From Acanthochromis polyacanthus (lineage: Eukaryota > Chordata > Actinopteri > Pomacentridae): a DNA stretch of 64,000 nucleotides. The stretch's first letter is position 1. Each line of letters opens with the position of its first letter. Under the pieces are notes generated by a model. It searched no databases, was not told where the DNA came from, and was given only the letters and a program-made list of their open reading frames with translations. The position numbers were made by a program, and so were the translations under genes. Positions 1-14,100 of the stretch are shown here, in pieces. The stretch is taken from positions 29,233,757 through 29,297,756 of the forward strand of contig NC_067132.1 of the NCBI RefSeq assembly GCF_021347895.1. The letters run 5' to 3'.

Positions 1-960
1 AATCTTACTTACATTTCTCACTTCACGGCAGCTCCAGAAACAGAGGAAATGCATCCAGATGTTCTCAGAGCCACAAACTGCCTGCAGCCCTGCGTTTTGT
101 TTTTTCTCTCTCGGTTATTCTGTGGCCCTTTATGACTTGATTTATTCGCGTGTGCAAATCAGTGCAGTTGTGTTTAACAGGGACGGGACCCAGGTGACAA
201 ATCTGCGGTTTAATCACCCTGGATGTCGTTTTTACTTCGGCCACTAAAGCAGATTTACCGCAATTCAATGATGTAACGACATGAAGTCCAGCAGCAGCTC
301 AGCCTGAACTGTTCCACCAGCACAGAGCAGAGATGACTTCGTTTAAACAGCCAATTATAGAACTAAACAAAGCTTAAATCACATGTGTCAATAAATATAT
401 ACATATAGAGTGTATTTGGTTTCATGAAATGTCAGTAATACAACTTCAAATGTACTTAAATACACTTTTGCACACTTGAAACATAACTTTAATTTACCGT
501 TTAAGATGTACACTGAACCAGATGTTTTTTCTCTCATCTTTCATGAGCTGAACTTAAAGATCTGAGACTTTTTCTATGCACAGAAAAGCTCTATTTCTGT
601 CAAATACTGTTCATAAATGTGTCTAAATCTGTTAGTGAGCACCTCTCCTTCCACCTCCCAGGTGTGGCGTATCAAGATGCTGATGAGGCAGAACGATTGC
701 TGCACAGGTGCGCCTCAGGCCACTCTGAAATGTGCACTTTTATCACGCAGCACAACGCCACAGAGGCTGCAAGCTTTGAGGCAACAAGGCAAAAAATGAC
801 AAAAACAGAGACGGCAAGTTTACAGGGGGGCGCTATGGAGCCATTCTAGTGTGCCACTCCCATAAAAGTTTGGGTTACGTTTAGGCCGCCAAAGCGGAGT
901 TTGAAAAGACGGGAAAAGAGAGAAGAAGAAGAAAAAGAAACCATAGGGTTTCAATAACAA

Positions 961-1628
961 GACACAATGACAAAAATCAGACACAAAATGATGAAAATGA
1001 GACAAAAAATGACAGAAACAAGGAAAAAACAACCAACACAAGACACAAAATGAAAAAAATGGAGATGATGAGAGACAGAGGAAAATCCAACCCACTGGAT
1101 CAAAAAAATAAAAGCAGCATGACTCAGAAAGAGTGAACAGACGAGCAAGTTGTTAGAAGAAACATCTTTCTTCAGCTAATGGAGTAGAGAGAAAAGTGCT
1201 GTTGTAAAAATGTGTATAGTTACATATCTGTAGAATGTAGAGCCTCTTTTTTCCCCCAGTATTAGGAACAAAACTGTCCAAAAAACAGCCACAAAACAAC
1301 ACAAATGAGACACACAACAAAAGCGAGACAGAAAATGAAAAAAACTAAATTTTAAAAAATGAGACACAAAGTGACAAAAACAACCAAGACAAAAATGACA
1401 AAAATAAGATAGAAAATGACAAAGACCAGATAGAAAATGACAAAAAGAAGACACAAAAAGACAAAAACGGCAAAAACAAGACAGAAAATGCAAAAAAAAG
1501 GGACACAAAAATGACAAAAATAATACAAAAAACAATCATAAGACAAAACATGACAAAAAGACACAAACTGACAAAACAACCAAGACAGAAAATGACCAAA
1601 AAAAAAAGAGACCAAAAAATGACAAAAA
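961..1628. repeat. Low-complexity minisatellite (gacaaaaatgagacacaaaa-like), two blocks
   Basis: Two purine-rich blocks (about 961-1070 and 1280-1628) are built from variants of gacacaaaatgacaaaaatg. Each is followed by a similar short flank (gaggaaaatc.aac.yactggat near 1078 and 1649), so the array plus flank looks duplicated. The same motif forms the core of hAT-type elements near 22.6-23.4, 37.6, 39.6-40.5 and 47.7-48.1 kb. Long apparent reading frames here are artefacts of the simple sequence. Confidence 0.75.
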
Positions 1629-2220
1629 CGGAGGCTACAATAGAGACTGAGGAAAATCTAACCTACTGGATGAATAAAATGATCCTTCATGTTACAGCTT
1701 CATAATGCAACGATCACAATTCCTGGAAGCTGAAGACGTCCCAGTTCTTGCACGACCGGCATACTAACCTCACATCCACCGCTGAGCATGTTCATGATGC
1801 TCTGGATGGGCCTTTACGACGGCATGATCCACTTCCTGCCACCATCCAGCAGCTCCACACAGACCACCAACATTTCACAAACCTGATCAGCTCTATGTGA
1901 AGGAGATGTGTTGGACTGTGTGAGTAAACAGATGCTGACTGGTTTTCTGACGCCTCCCCGGATCCCTCCAGTACAGGAAACTGCACGCTTTAGTTTTTAT
2001 GACCACATTTTGACAAGTAAACTACAAAATTAACTATATTACTGATGCACTACTCAATGGAAATGGCAGGAGGAGTCTGTAGAGCTTCATCAGTACCTGA
2101 CGCCGATGAGACGTTACAGTCAGAACAATGCTGATGTGCACACGCCCAGTAAAAGCACATCTCTGCTCGTTAGCATCCATCTCACTTACTTCCTCCCTTT
2201 GTCTCTTAATCAAGCCTCCG

Positions 2221-2239
2221 ACACACACACACACACACA
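2221..2239. repeat. CA dinucleotide microsatellite
   Basis: An uninterrupted (AC)n run of 19 bases in intergenic sequence. Confidence 0.9.
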
Positions 2240-2759
2240 GACCATAATAGACTCGCTGCTCGGACTGTTTTTCTAATTGGTGTGAATTGATGAGGCTGCC
2301 GCTGGTGTTTCCACAGATACGAGTCGTTAACGTCACCCCCCCCCCGCCGGGCAGGAAGAACCCAAACACAAGCAGCGCCGGGTTCAAGAGGATGTCGTAA
2401 CGCAGGGCACGTTCTCATGGCAACTGGCGGCATAAATGAACGGGATGCGATGATGTGTCCTGAGGAAAACCAATCGGCCATCTCTCTTTTTTTCTCTCTC
2501 TCTCACTCACATTTTTTTCTCCATCATAGAAGGTGAAACGACAGCAGAACGTCTCAAAGTTTTATTAGAACCTGACAGAAACCAGTGAGCCGAGATCACA
2601 GCATACAAATTCACTACGACAACAGAAAAAAAACTCATCACATTAAGTTACAAAAATAAGATCACACCAGCAGAGAACGAGGAAATGCTCACATAGAACA
2701 TAATAAAACGTATAGTGGATGTTTGATGACGATAAACCGGACTCTGGGTTGATAATTAT

Positions 2760-4145
2760 TATTTAATTAATTAAGTTATTTATGAAAAAACAAGACAGAA
2801 TTTGCTAATTTTACTGTCCAGATGCCATTTGAAACAACTGTAGCTTGAGCATCTTTGGGTTTTAAAATGATTTCTGTTAAAAAAAATTAAAACAAAAGAC
2901 TTACTTTGGTTTCTGGGAAAAATTTCTGCATTTTCTTATATTTTCTGTCATTTTTTTAAGACAGACTACTTGACAAACAACCATCGCTAAATAACTCTGA
3001 GTGCTACTATTTCGTGAAATGGAGTTACATAATAACACATACACCCCCTGTCAAAAGTTTTGAGACACTTTCTCATTCAAATAAATTAGAACCCATCTCA
3101 AAACTTTTGACAGGGGTGTAAATGGCTGAAAATAATGCTAATTTATATTATATTGCACTGATAATTTCCCTGAATATACTATTAAAATAATGCATTTTCT
3201 TATATTTTCTGTCATTGTTTAAGACTAGATAGTTTCAAATAATGCTAATCTAAAATATGTCATTGCTAATCTGAATCTTCCTGAATATGCAAAAAAAAAT
3301 TAAAGCATTTTTTTTACATTTATTTTAAGACAAAGATTACTTAAGTAACAACGAGCTTAATAAGCGTCATTTTGTCAACGGCACTTTAATTGGAATGACA
3401 ATAAAAACCCACAGATAGTTTAAAATTACGCCAATTTATCTGAAATTTTATTTATAATCTTAATTTTCCTGAAAATACAAAAATATGCCCCATTTTCTAA
3501 TTTTTTTTAATCTTTTTTCTTTAAAGATTTGTGAATTAAAATTTCAATAATAATCCACAGATAGCTTCAAATAAAGCTAATTTAAAATAGACGTCATTTC
3601 TAATCTTAATTTTCCCGAATATACCAAAAAAAAAAAAAGGTGCTGCACTTTCTTAGATCTTTTGGACATTTTTCAGACTAAAAGACAAAAAAACATTTTG
3701 ATTAAAAACATTTTGTCAATAGAACAACAATTAGAATAACAACAACAACCCATAGATGGTTTGAACTTATGCAAATGTTTTATCATATTTCATTAATAAT
3801 CTTAATTTTACTGAATGTACAAAAAATAAGCTGCATTTTCTTATATTTTCAGTCATTTTTTAAGACTAATAGATTTGTAGAGAAACTTAGAGAATTAGAA
3901 TTACAGTCATAACCATTAGATAGTTTAAAATACTACTAATTTGTATAAAATTTTAATGATAATCTTAATTTTTCTGAATAAAATAAAAGATAAACTGAGG
4001 AACAAGCACCATGATTTCTACCATTTTGTCAACAGCACGTGAATTAGAATAACAACAATCATCCACAGGTAGCTTAAATTATGCTCATTTTTCATTATAT
4101 TTCACTGATAATCTTAACTTTCCTGATTGATCCAAAAAAAAGCAG
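2760..4145. repeat. Diverged AT-rich tandem repeat, period roughly 120-200 bp
   Basis: The block 'ctgcattttcttatattttc' followed by 'gtcattttttaagac' and then 'gataatcttaattttcctga' recurs with drift near 2930, 3190, 3300, 3480, 3640 and 3835. The spacing is irregular and divergence is high, so this is an old tandem array. No coding potential is seen. Confidence 0.6.
3040..3120. mobile_element. 81-bp palindromic MITE
   Basis: TA-flanked inverted repeats of about 26 bp face each other: left 'tacaccccctgtcaaaagtt' and right 'aacttttgacaggggtgta'. They are separated by about 28 bp and sit inside the AT-rich tandem repeat. The TA flanks and ACACC-type ends suggest a Tc1/mariner-mobilised miniature element; this is inference. 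Confidence 0.6.
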
Positions 4146-5027
4146 ACATTTACCGTAATATTTTAAATCTGTTAGTAAGTTTGTGTGTAAATGTGAGTAG
4201 AAAAGAGAAGAAATGAACATTTCTGGTGAATAAATACGAATAATAAACATCTGAGGGGATGTTTCCTTCCCATTTTCTTGCTAATGCATTAAATATTCAT
4301 TGAATAATAATCTTGTTTTTCCAGAGGAACATAAAACACGAGCTGGTGTGTGAGCGCACGTCAGCCACGGCGACACAAAGACAGATGAGAGTTGTGCAGT
4401 TTCAGAGCTGGTTTGCCTTCAGGCTGAACTGCAGAGCGACGAATAGAAACGTACAAATAGAAAGAAACGGAGACGGATTTTGGGCCCACACACAACAAAC
4501 CCGATCTGAGACACGTCAAAGCTCCATTAAGTAGACTGATGATAGTTTGCTTTTTGTACGCTGGTTAGAGGAATAAAGAGGAGAATAAAAACTAATCTTT
4601 GGTTTACAGTGTTGAATATATGACCTGATATATCTGCTTCCTACCATAAAATCCGGAATAAATTCTCCTTATGAGTAGAAAAGTCGTAGTTATTACATTT
4701 ACAGTGATATCTAGTTACAGTACAGACAGCTCTGATGTTGTAAACGGGTAATAAAAAAAAAAGTTTTTCACATAAAACCCTTTAAACTATGGTCCTTTAT
4801 AAATGTCTTCAGTCATAATTTGAGCATGGACTGCAGCATAAGCAGTGAATAAACCATCCGTTAGCCGATTAAAAAATGGCCTCCAAAGTGTTCCGCTCTT
4901 ACCCACGCTTCACTGAGAACAACTCTGCTTCGTCTTTGCTCCCTCATCACGTAAACTACGTCGGCTAAGTCCGGCCTCCTCGGCAGACGTTCCCCCGGTT
5001 CGGTTTGAAAGCCGCAGAGGTCGGAGG

Positions 5028-5130
5028 TCACCACACCCGGCACGACTGAGCTCCTCGGTTCATCACGGACGAATCGGGACAGCTGAAGGCTTTCCGGAAC
5101 TCCTCGTAGTTACTCATGGCTCCGATGACT
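5028..5130 (-). other. phex: phex terminal coding exon 22
   Basis: Encodes [20 protein letters not shown] through to a C-terminal CRVW and a TGA at 5028-5030. The final CxxW is the M13 family signature that closes the fold. Intron 21 is only 72 bp (5131-5202). Confidence 0.95.
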
Positions 5131-8100
5131 CTGCGGGGCAACAGGGATGGTAGAGATCACTCTGGAAGGGTGATGCGTGTTTGTATTTTGCTTGCTGCTC
5201 ACCTGTATTTAGGTGGACTGTGAGCTCCACTCTGGATCTGCTCTCTGGCTGCCTCTGGTCTGTAGGTGTTACACCTCACCTGCAGCACAAACACAGCGGA
5301 ACAGGTGTGAACGCTTTCCTGGCATGGTGTCTTTAAAATACGGTCATCATTTATCACAGCACGAAAGTGTAAGAGAAAAAAACTGTTGGACTGAAATTAT
5401 TTGCCAAGGAATGCAGCGCAGTTATACGACAATCTGTGTCTGTCTGTCTGTTAGCAAAAACAAGCTAACGGATTTGGATGACATTTTCAGGGAAGGTCAG
5501 AAATGACTCAAGGACCAAGTGATTAGATTTAGGCAGTGATGCAGCTTATAGTCTGGATTTGTTAAAGATTTCTGCATCATTGTGAGATAGCGGCATGGCG
5601 TCACTGTAACCATGGCAGTGTGGAAGAACATACGACAACTGAGCAGCCTTGACAGTCGTACCTCTACTTACGAACGTCTCTACATGCGGAATTTTCAGGT
5701 TACGACATGCCTCAACGGGAAAATATTGCCTCTTGTTACGACAGAAATTTCAGAATACGAAAGGCAAAAATACAGTACGCGCTGCTACTCGCAGCTCCCA
5801 GAGTTTACCGAACGTAAACATACTTGGTCCTTCAACGAAGGAGCTGAAGGGGTTGGAGGCGATGCAACACACGGCAGTGCAGGAGGAGTTCAGAGAGGAC
5901 GAGGAGGAGGAGGAGGAGGCAGCCATTATTCCATCAGCCCGAATAAAAGACATTTTAGGAAAACTCCATGAAGTTTCAGAATTTATTGAAAAGAATAACC
6001 CAGAAAAAGTGTTCACTAGTCGGGCTATCGCTCACATTGATGAGGTTTGCCTTGCACGTTTTTGAAGGATTGTTAAAAGTCAACAAAAGCAAACATCCTT
6101 GGATCGGTTCTTTACAAAACGTCAGGAAAAAACCACTGCTGAGAGAGACCATGAACCAAAGAAGGCAAAAGGTGACGAAGATAGCAGTTAAAAGGTAAAT
6201 GAACGTAATTTTTATTCTTTACTTTATTCTTTGTTTTTACATTATGTACAACTCTCATTTTATGTTTATTGTGCAGTAATCTAATTGTAACATGTATTTG
6301 TTCCATGTTTTGATGCATTTTAATGATTTATAAAAAAAATTATGTCCAAATTTTTGGGGGCTTGGAAGGGATTAGGGCATTTACATGGAAAACGCGTCTC
6401 CACTTACGGAATTTTAAGGATACGAAACTACTTCCAGAACCAATTAATTTCGTAAGTAGAGGTACCACTGTACTATGTTCTCTGAGAGAATTCCTATTTA
6501 GGGTCTGAGCCCCAAAGGTGCATAGAACCTTCTTGAAACCCATGGATTTCTTCTTTTTTGGCGTAAAATCGGCTCTACGACCAGGATGGGTCACCTTAAA
6601 TTTGGTATAAAACACTTCAACACGCACAAAAATGTAATCGACAGCCACACCTAAAACACAACAGGAAGTCGGCCATTTTGAATTACGTGTCATATTTTGG
6701 ACCAATTTTTTGCACATTTTCAAAAGCAATCCCAGGATCTTCACAGATAACACAAAAATGTTGGGCTCTGCACAATCGTGGCGTGAAGAACAGCGTGTCC
6801 GTGCGTGTCCTTACGTGTGCGTAGCTCATGAAGAACAGCTGGTTGTTGTTGAGTTCCAGTCCAGGCAGCAGAGGCTCCTCCACACCGCCTCTGCTCTCAT
6901 CCACCCAGCGCCTGTACGCCTACACACCAACACAAAAAGGAAGCTTTCTTTACCTGGACTTCCTCAAACAGTCCATCCACACAAAACATCGCTCTAGCTT
7001 GTACGACTCCTTTTATTTGGTACAACAGCTCAAAATATCATCCATGAGAAAGGCTCGAAACGTCTTGGATCGCAGCTCATACCCTGAATGCTTCTCTTAT
7101 CCCTCCGTTGTCTGCTATGTTTTCAGCCAGAGTCCTCTTACCGCGAACCTGCAGAGCCAAAACACCCACATTTTTCACAAAGCCACAAAAACACTGGAAA
7201 CATCCGACACGCACAAGCGTTTTCGCCAACTCCTCGGCTTGTAGATCAGATTCAATTCATGCTCTGTTGTGAATTCTGCAGGTTCAAATCCCGTTCCTTA
7301 CGTTCAGCCCTGCCTCCTCCCAGTGGTAGTTGTTGTACTGTTCAATCATGCACTGGGTCTTCTCATTGAAGGCCGTTACAGACGCATTGCTCCACCAGTG
7401 GTCCAGGTTGCCGTTTTTGTCGTACTTCCGACCTGTGCAGAAAAAGAACAACAAACTAGAGAACTCTTAACTAATCGTGACCGCTCTGCTTCAAAGTAGT
7501 CATCCTTTTTTTTTTACCGTTGTTGTCGAAGCCGTGAGTTAGCTCGTGTCCGACTATCACCCCGATGGCGCCGTAGCTTAAAGACCTGGAAAAGAAAAAA
7601 ACTACTGATTCCAGAAAACGTGCTGTGGCATGAATGGACTCCTTCGTAAAGAGTTTTTAGTTTTGAATTCAAACAAGAGTCAAGGCTGCAATACATAATC
7701 TGTGCAGACTTATTTTTCCATTTTGCTGCTTTGGTTGCTTACTAAGACACTTCATGTTGGTTTTTCTTTTAATTTGTCACCCATCGGTAGTTCGGTAGCA
7801 GAGCATATGTGCAGTCTTTGCTAATATATAACAGGATAAATTTTGCTTTCTGCTCAGGCTGTGGTTTTCTATCTGCAGGTTTACGTCAGAATAAAGTCCT
7901 GTAATTACTGCGGAGCTCCACGGTGCTCTGGAGCAAAGCATGAGGCGGCATTTCTTTGGTCTGCCAGCAGAGCGAGTCACACTTCTTTAATCTCACCTTG
8001 GATACTCTCTTCCCCAGAAGAAGGGTTTTTGAAGCTCTCCAGCAGGGAATCCTGAATAAGAAGATCAAAACAGCGTTTCACATTTACGTGTCTGTGGCCA

Positions 8101-11100
8101 CACAGTAGTTATCAGCGCAGAAGGTCAGAGAGCAGATTTCTGCTGTCAAATAACTAACAGAAAACACATTATTTCACAGAGGAGGCTCGGCGACTTTATA
8201 AAGTCCCAATTATTTCAGATTTTATTGCCTGGTTTAGGTTCTCCAAAAAAAGCCTCCTGAGCAGATAACGGAATCAGTGCAGCTTTAGAGAAAATAAACC
8301 ATTGGAATGACTGTGTGTCTCCTCTTACTGATCTGATTTGTGGATGAACTGTAGAAGGCGTTCACGGTTGTTGGGTTCGTAAACCACCTGAAACAAGAAC
8401 ACATATTATAGTGCATCAGCGAAAGCATAAAACACAAAAACTCACACGGAAAGCGGTCACTCACTCTGTTCTCGGGACGCTCTTTCGGAGCCAGCTGATG
8501 TCGGACTGGGCGATGAGCTTCAGCGTCTGCATCACGTTGCCGTAGTAATCCTTGTTACTGAACTCTAGCTGAAACGGACACAAATTCAAACACAAACTGT
8601 TTATTTTTCCGCCCAAAAAAACGGTCAAACTGGTGACGATTTATCAGCTCGTGCTTGATTTCAAGTCAAATTTATAGGTGAAAAGCATGAAAAGAATAAC
8701 CAGCCAGGCTAACGAACTCGCTTCCACCGGTACACGAACCTGCTTTAAATCTTCATTGAGGTAGGTGTCATTCAAGATGAACTCGGGGTAGCCGACTTTA
8801 GCCAGGACTGCATGAGCCTAAAGAGGAAGACAAAGTCTTTACATAATCAGGACTTCGTGCGTCAGACTCATTTATTAGGAATAATAGAAGACTGAGACAG
8901 TCACAGTGCTTCACAAAAAATGTTCCTGATTCCCTGCTGTGGTTAATGAATTACAGTAGGAGGTACACTACTGCTTGAAAGTTTGGGCTCACTTAGAAAT
9001 GTCCTTATTTTTGAAAGAAAAGAAGCATACGATAACATTAAATGAATCAGGAATACAGTCTAGGCTTTTTTAATGTGGTAAATGACCATTGTAGCTGCAA
9101 ATGGCTGATTTTTAATGGAATATGTCCATAGGGGTACAGAGGAACATTTCCAGCAACCATCACTCCTGTGTTCTAATGCTACACTGTGTTAGCTAATGCT
9201 GTTGAAAGGCTCATTGATGATTAGAAAACCCTTGTGCAGTTATGCTAGCACATGGATAAAAGTGTGAGTTTTCATGGGAAACATGGAATTATCTGGGTGA
9301 CCCCAAACTTTTGAACGATAGTGTAGGTCAACTTTATCTCATTTAGATCAACTTCAATTAATATAGAGCAACTTTAATTAAAGTAGAGCAACTTTAACTA
9401 CTATAAGGCAACTTTCACTCCTTTAGAGCAACTTTAACTCATTTTAGAGCAACTTTAACTAACTTTCATGGAAAACATGGAATTGCCTGAGTGACCCCAA
9501 ACTTTTGAACGGTAGTGTATGTCAACTTTAAGTCATTTAGATCAACTTAAACTAATATAGAGCAACTTTTACTCCTTTAGAGCAACTTTAATTAATGTAG
9601 AGGAACTTTAACTACTATAAGGCAACTTTTACTCCTTTAGAGCAACTTTAACTCATTTAAGAGCAACTTTAACTGATATGGAGCAACTTTAACGAAAGTA
9701 GAGCAACTTTAAATAAAAAAGAGCAACTTAACTTGTTCACCCATTTACAAACTGTGCAATAGGAAATGTAAATAATGACGCTGTGCAATTTCAAGAAGTC
9801 TTGCTGTAAATACTGCTTCTTTTCTTTTCTTCTTCTGAAGCAAACATTCTTATTTATATACATATGCGCTGTGTGCTTTGTGTGCTGCAATCTCTCTCTT
9901 ATTTAATGTCCTATCTGCTGCTGTACAATGTAAATTTCCCCGCTGTTGGATTAATAAAAGTTTAATCTATCTATCTAAAACTGCTATAGAACAACTTTAA
10001 CTCCTTTAGAGCAACTTTAACTATCATAGAGCAACTTTAACTAATATGGAGCAACTTTAATATTGTGTACGTCTATGTATTTGTTTCTGACGAGCAGCTG
10101 TTTCCAGCAGCTGGACTGACATTAACGAGGGCCAGACATCGCTTTAATTGTGGGACACGTCCAACAAATCTAGTCCATCTAATCACCATGAAGCTGTGCA
10201 GCTGTTTCTGTGTTTGACGTTCATTTTCAACAACTGAACCGTTAATGTGGACAACTGTTGAAAGTTTGCGTCCTCATTTCAAACATTTCTGATTAGAATC
10301 AAACAAGGAGGGTTATTTCCAGAGAATGACGAGCAGCAGCACCAAACTCGCTCTTGCCTTGTCCACGGCTCTCTTCTTCGTCGCCGGATCCATCCAATCA
10401 TTCTCCTTCTCCAGCATGTCGATGAAGGCCCAGCGGATGCCCTTGATCAGCTCCTCCATCTGGGAAAAACAAGTGGATGTTTGACACGAAGGATTAAGCG
10501 TACGATACGATCTTTCAGACACACAGCAGACAAGCGCGCTGCTGTTGTGATCCACGGAAACACACGTCTGACAAACAGGCCCACAGAAACATCAAACCCC
10601 AGATTTGAGACACGCACCATGTGTTTCTTATCCTCCTGGAAGTGTGTGTTGACAAAGAGGCGCCCGGTGGCATAAACAAGCGAGTTCTCCACGTAGTTGA
10701 CGCATTTATCCCAGCGCGGGGTCAGGGAGGTGGTTCCCGTGGTTACCTGGTGGAGACAGACATGACATCGTCTCTCAGGGTACAAAACCTCATAGTCCGT
10801 CAGAGTCTGCGTGTTCAGAATCCCACGCTGGCTGACTTTGAATCAGGACTTGAAAACACTCAACAGGAGCAGAAAATCACACAGCTGAACTTAAAGCTCT
10901 AATTACTGCCACGGGAAGCATGGGAACCCCCAACATTTTGGAAGTTTTGAGGCTTTCCTCGGTAAAAACAAGATACTTTTTCATGCTGATTCGGTTTTAG
11001 GATGTTTAGGTTCTGTGTGTTTGTGCCACTTTTGCAAAGCACAAACTAATTAAAGCAGATTTTCAGTAAACAGCTTGCTAGAGATGCTAAAAACACCCAA

Positions 11101-14100
11101 CACAACCACCTTGAATGAGTATTCTGAGGTTCTATTTATGTCAGAGGAATTTACCTTGAATTGATCTTTATTTTTAGATATTATTTAAAGATATTTGATT
11201 AAATATTCATACATTCCGATGCCCTTTATTGTCCATTATTGCAGCTGTGAGGCAATGCTGCTTTTGAAATATGCTCCTATGTGCAAATTCTGTCTCTGAA
11301 AATGCAACTCACAGCTGCAAAACATTAAAATAAAATGTGAGTCGTGGCAGAAAAACCTCCATAAAGTTCTCAGGAAACACAAAAACAAACAAGTAATCGT
11401 AATTTTTTTGTTTTCTCTTGGTGAACTCTGACAGGATTATTATGAAAACCACAGTTAGATTTATATCCTCAGGCTCGAAACTTGTGCTTTTCACAATAAA
11501 AGCTTTTATGGGTGTGTTTTTTTTCTCACCTGAAAATAAAAAAAACAACTAGACATCAAAAGAAATTCCTGAGAATTATTATTATTATATATTATACATA
11601 CATACATTTAAATATTTTAGGGTTTTATGTACTTGTTGGACTAAAAGTAATCAAACTTAACAGCTTGAGGCAAAATAGTACATTAAATCCATGCACACTA
11701 AGTGAAAAACACTACAATATGAAGATTAGTGGTACAAAATACCGTTTAAAGTGTTGAATTGTGAAACAGCTTCAGTCGTCACACATTAAAGTCAAAATGT
11801 ACCAAGAGCTTTTTGTATAATGTGCATATATAAAGAAATAAAGTGTCATTTAAACTATTACACTTCTGCAAAACCAGAAATGTTTCTTTATGGTACTTAT
11901 TACTTTTATTCTACATCGTAGAAGAGAATCGAACCATTCACCTAATCTAAAAATCTAGCAGAGATCTACGTGTGTTCGTATATTTTGAATTTGTGAAACG
12001 CTCTGTGCACCGACCCGCGCGTAGTCCAGGTATCTGTAGAGGAAGCGGCGGCTCAGAGTCGTGATCCTGGAGAAGACGGTCCTCCACTGGACGTAGTTCG
12101 CCACCGTCCTGGAGAGACAGCAAGACATTAATTAAATGCCTACATGTAATCTCATTACACGCTATAAAATACTTATAATGAGCGACAGCAGCCCTCGAGG
12201 CACAGCGGGGGATCGTGTGTGTCGACTCATACTTCTAAGTTTGTGAGGACAAGATTGATGGGAAGACTTTGGAAGAAAGAACTCTTTAGGAAAGTGAGAA
12301 TATTGAAGCAAAAAAGTGAAGTCATGCTGGTTCCTGCTTCTCACATGTGAGGATTTGACGCATTTTTTTGTGAACAAGACAGCAAAGTAAATATTTTTAG
12401 GTTTTTGAGTGCTTGTTGACTAAAATGAGGCATTTTAAGACATTATTCTGGACTTCAGTAGATTTTAACAGGAACTATGGAGTGTTCTGATCACGTCAGT
12501 AATGGGATCAGGACAAGAATAGACGATGACGAACATGAAGTCGTCTGGGTGACCCAAACCTTCTGACCGGCAGTGTAGGTCAACTTTAACTCATTTAGAG
12601 CAACTTTAAGTAACATGGATCAGCTGAAACTAATGTAGAACAACTTTAACTCATTTTTGAGCAACTATAGCTAATATAGAGCAACTTTAAATCTTTATGG
12701 AGCAACTTTAGCTCATTTAGAGCAACTTTAACTCTTTATGGAGCAACTTTAGCTCATTTAGAGCAACTTTAACTCTTTATGGAGCAACTTTAGCTAATAT
12801 GAAGCAACTTTAAATCTATATGGAGCAACTTTAGCTACTATAGAGTAACTTTAACTCTTTATGGAGCAACTTTAGCTAATATGAAGCAACTTTAAATCTA
12901 TATGGAGCAACTTTAGCTACTATAGAGTAACTTTAACTCTTTATGGAGCAACTTCAGCTAATATAGAGTAACTTTAACTCTTTATGGAGCAACTTTAACA
13001 AACACGGAGCAACTTTAACTCTTTATGGAGCAACTTTAGCTAATATAGAGCAACTTTAACTCTTTATGGAGCAACCTTAACTCTTTATGGAGCAACTTTA
13101 GCTCATTTAGAGCAACTTTAACAAACGCAGAGCAACTTTAACTCTTTATGGAGCAACTTTAACAAATGCAGAGCAACTTTAGTAGAGAGCAACTTTAACA
13201 AATGACATCAGCTTTAGCTAATAATCATCTCAGTAATGGGGTTAACACAAGAATATCCCAGTTGGCACATTTGCTCATTGCACATTCAAGCATTGACACT
13301 TTTGCACATTTTCTATTGGCCACTGCTCTATACATTTTTCTTTGTATTGCTGGTGCTTTTGTGTACCGTTTACCTGCATGACCAGCTATAAAGATGCAGC
13401 TACCGTACTTTCATTTTGTCGGTTTGCACACTGCTCTGTGGCCTCTAATGAACTATTACTAATGTAATTATCTGTTGTGATGGTTTGAATAAGGGGCTAG
13501 GAAACGCAGCATATTAGCAGGGCTTGTGTACCTGGGGTCGGTGGCGTTGATGAGTTTCATGAGGTCCTTAAAGTACTGTGGCGCTCTGACGATGACGGGC
13601 TCAGAGGAGGAGATGGACCGAGCCGGGTCGCCTTTAGACTCCACCACAGTTCTTACAAAACCCAGCCAGTCAAACTACAGACAGGAAGAGGAGGTGACGT
13701 TGAATAATACACAGAAATATTCATAAATGTGAGTGTTGAAATTAGATTTTTGTTGTTTACTGATACTTATGGGTGAGCTAAATCACCTGTAAGCTGTAGA
13801 AGGCAGTAAAATGGATAATTGTTGTGCAAAATAACACAAAAATTGCACAAATCAGTATCATACAAACTGTGATGTTTCTGTGCTCTCAGCTGTTTTGAAG
13901 CTAAAGAAACCAATAATGAAAACTTTGATAACTTTACTTATTTTACTATTTGAAAACTACATGTTCTAGGTGAGTTGGATACTTTTTTTTACAGATTAAC
14001 AAATGCAATATAGTGTGTTGATCTACAGACTTTAAAAACAGGTGGGTAAATTTAGCTAATTTGGACACAACCAGGCTACCTGTTTCCCTCCGTTTCTAGT

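Larger units (their letters stand above)
1..5027. other. Intergenic flank downstream of phex, repeat-rich
   Basis: No convincing coding sequence is visible in this stretch. It holds a (gacaaaaatgagacacaaa)-type low-complexity array (961-1628), a CA microsatellite (2221-2239), a diverged AT-rich tandem repeat (2760-4145) and a small palindromic element (3040-3120). Part of it may be phex 3' untranslated sequence. The clearest minus-strand AATAAA (plus tttatt) that ends a less AT-rich block is at 2561-2566, about 2.4 kb past the stop, but others lie inside the AT-rich repeat, so the transcript end is unresolved. Confidence 0.5.

Noticed and set aside
8740..10459. Canonical GT-AG alternative for phex intron 12
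   Set aside because: It is in phase but has a weak donor, skips the first AG and alters exon sizes that otherwise match human. Kept as a testable alternative.
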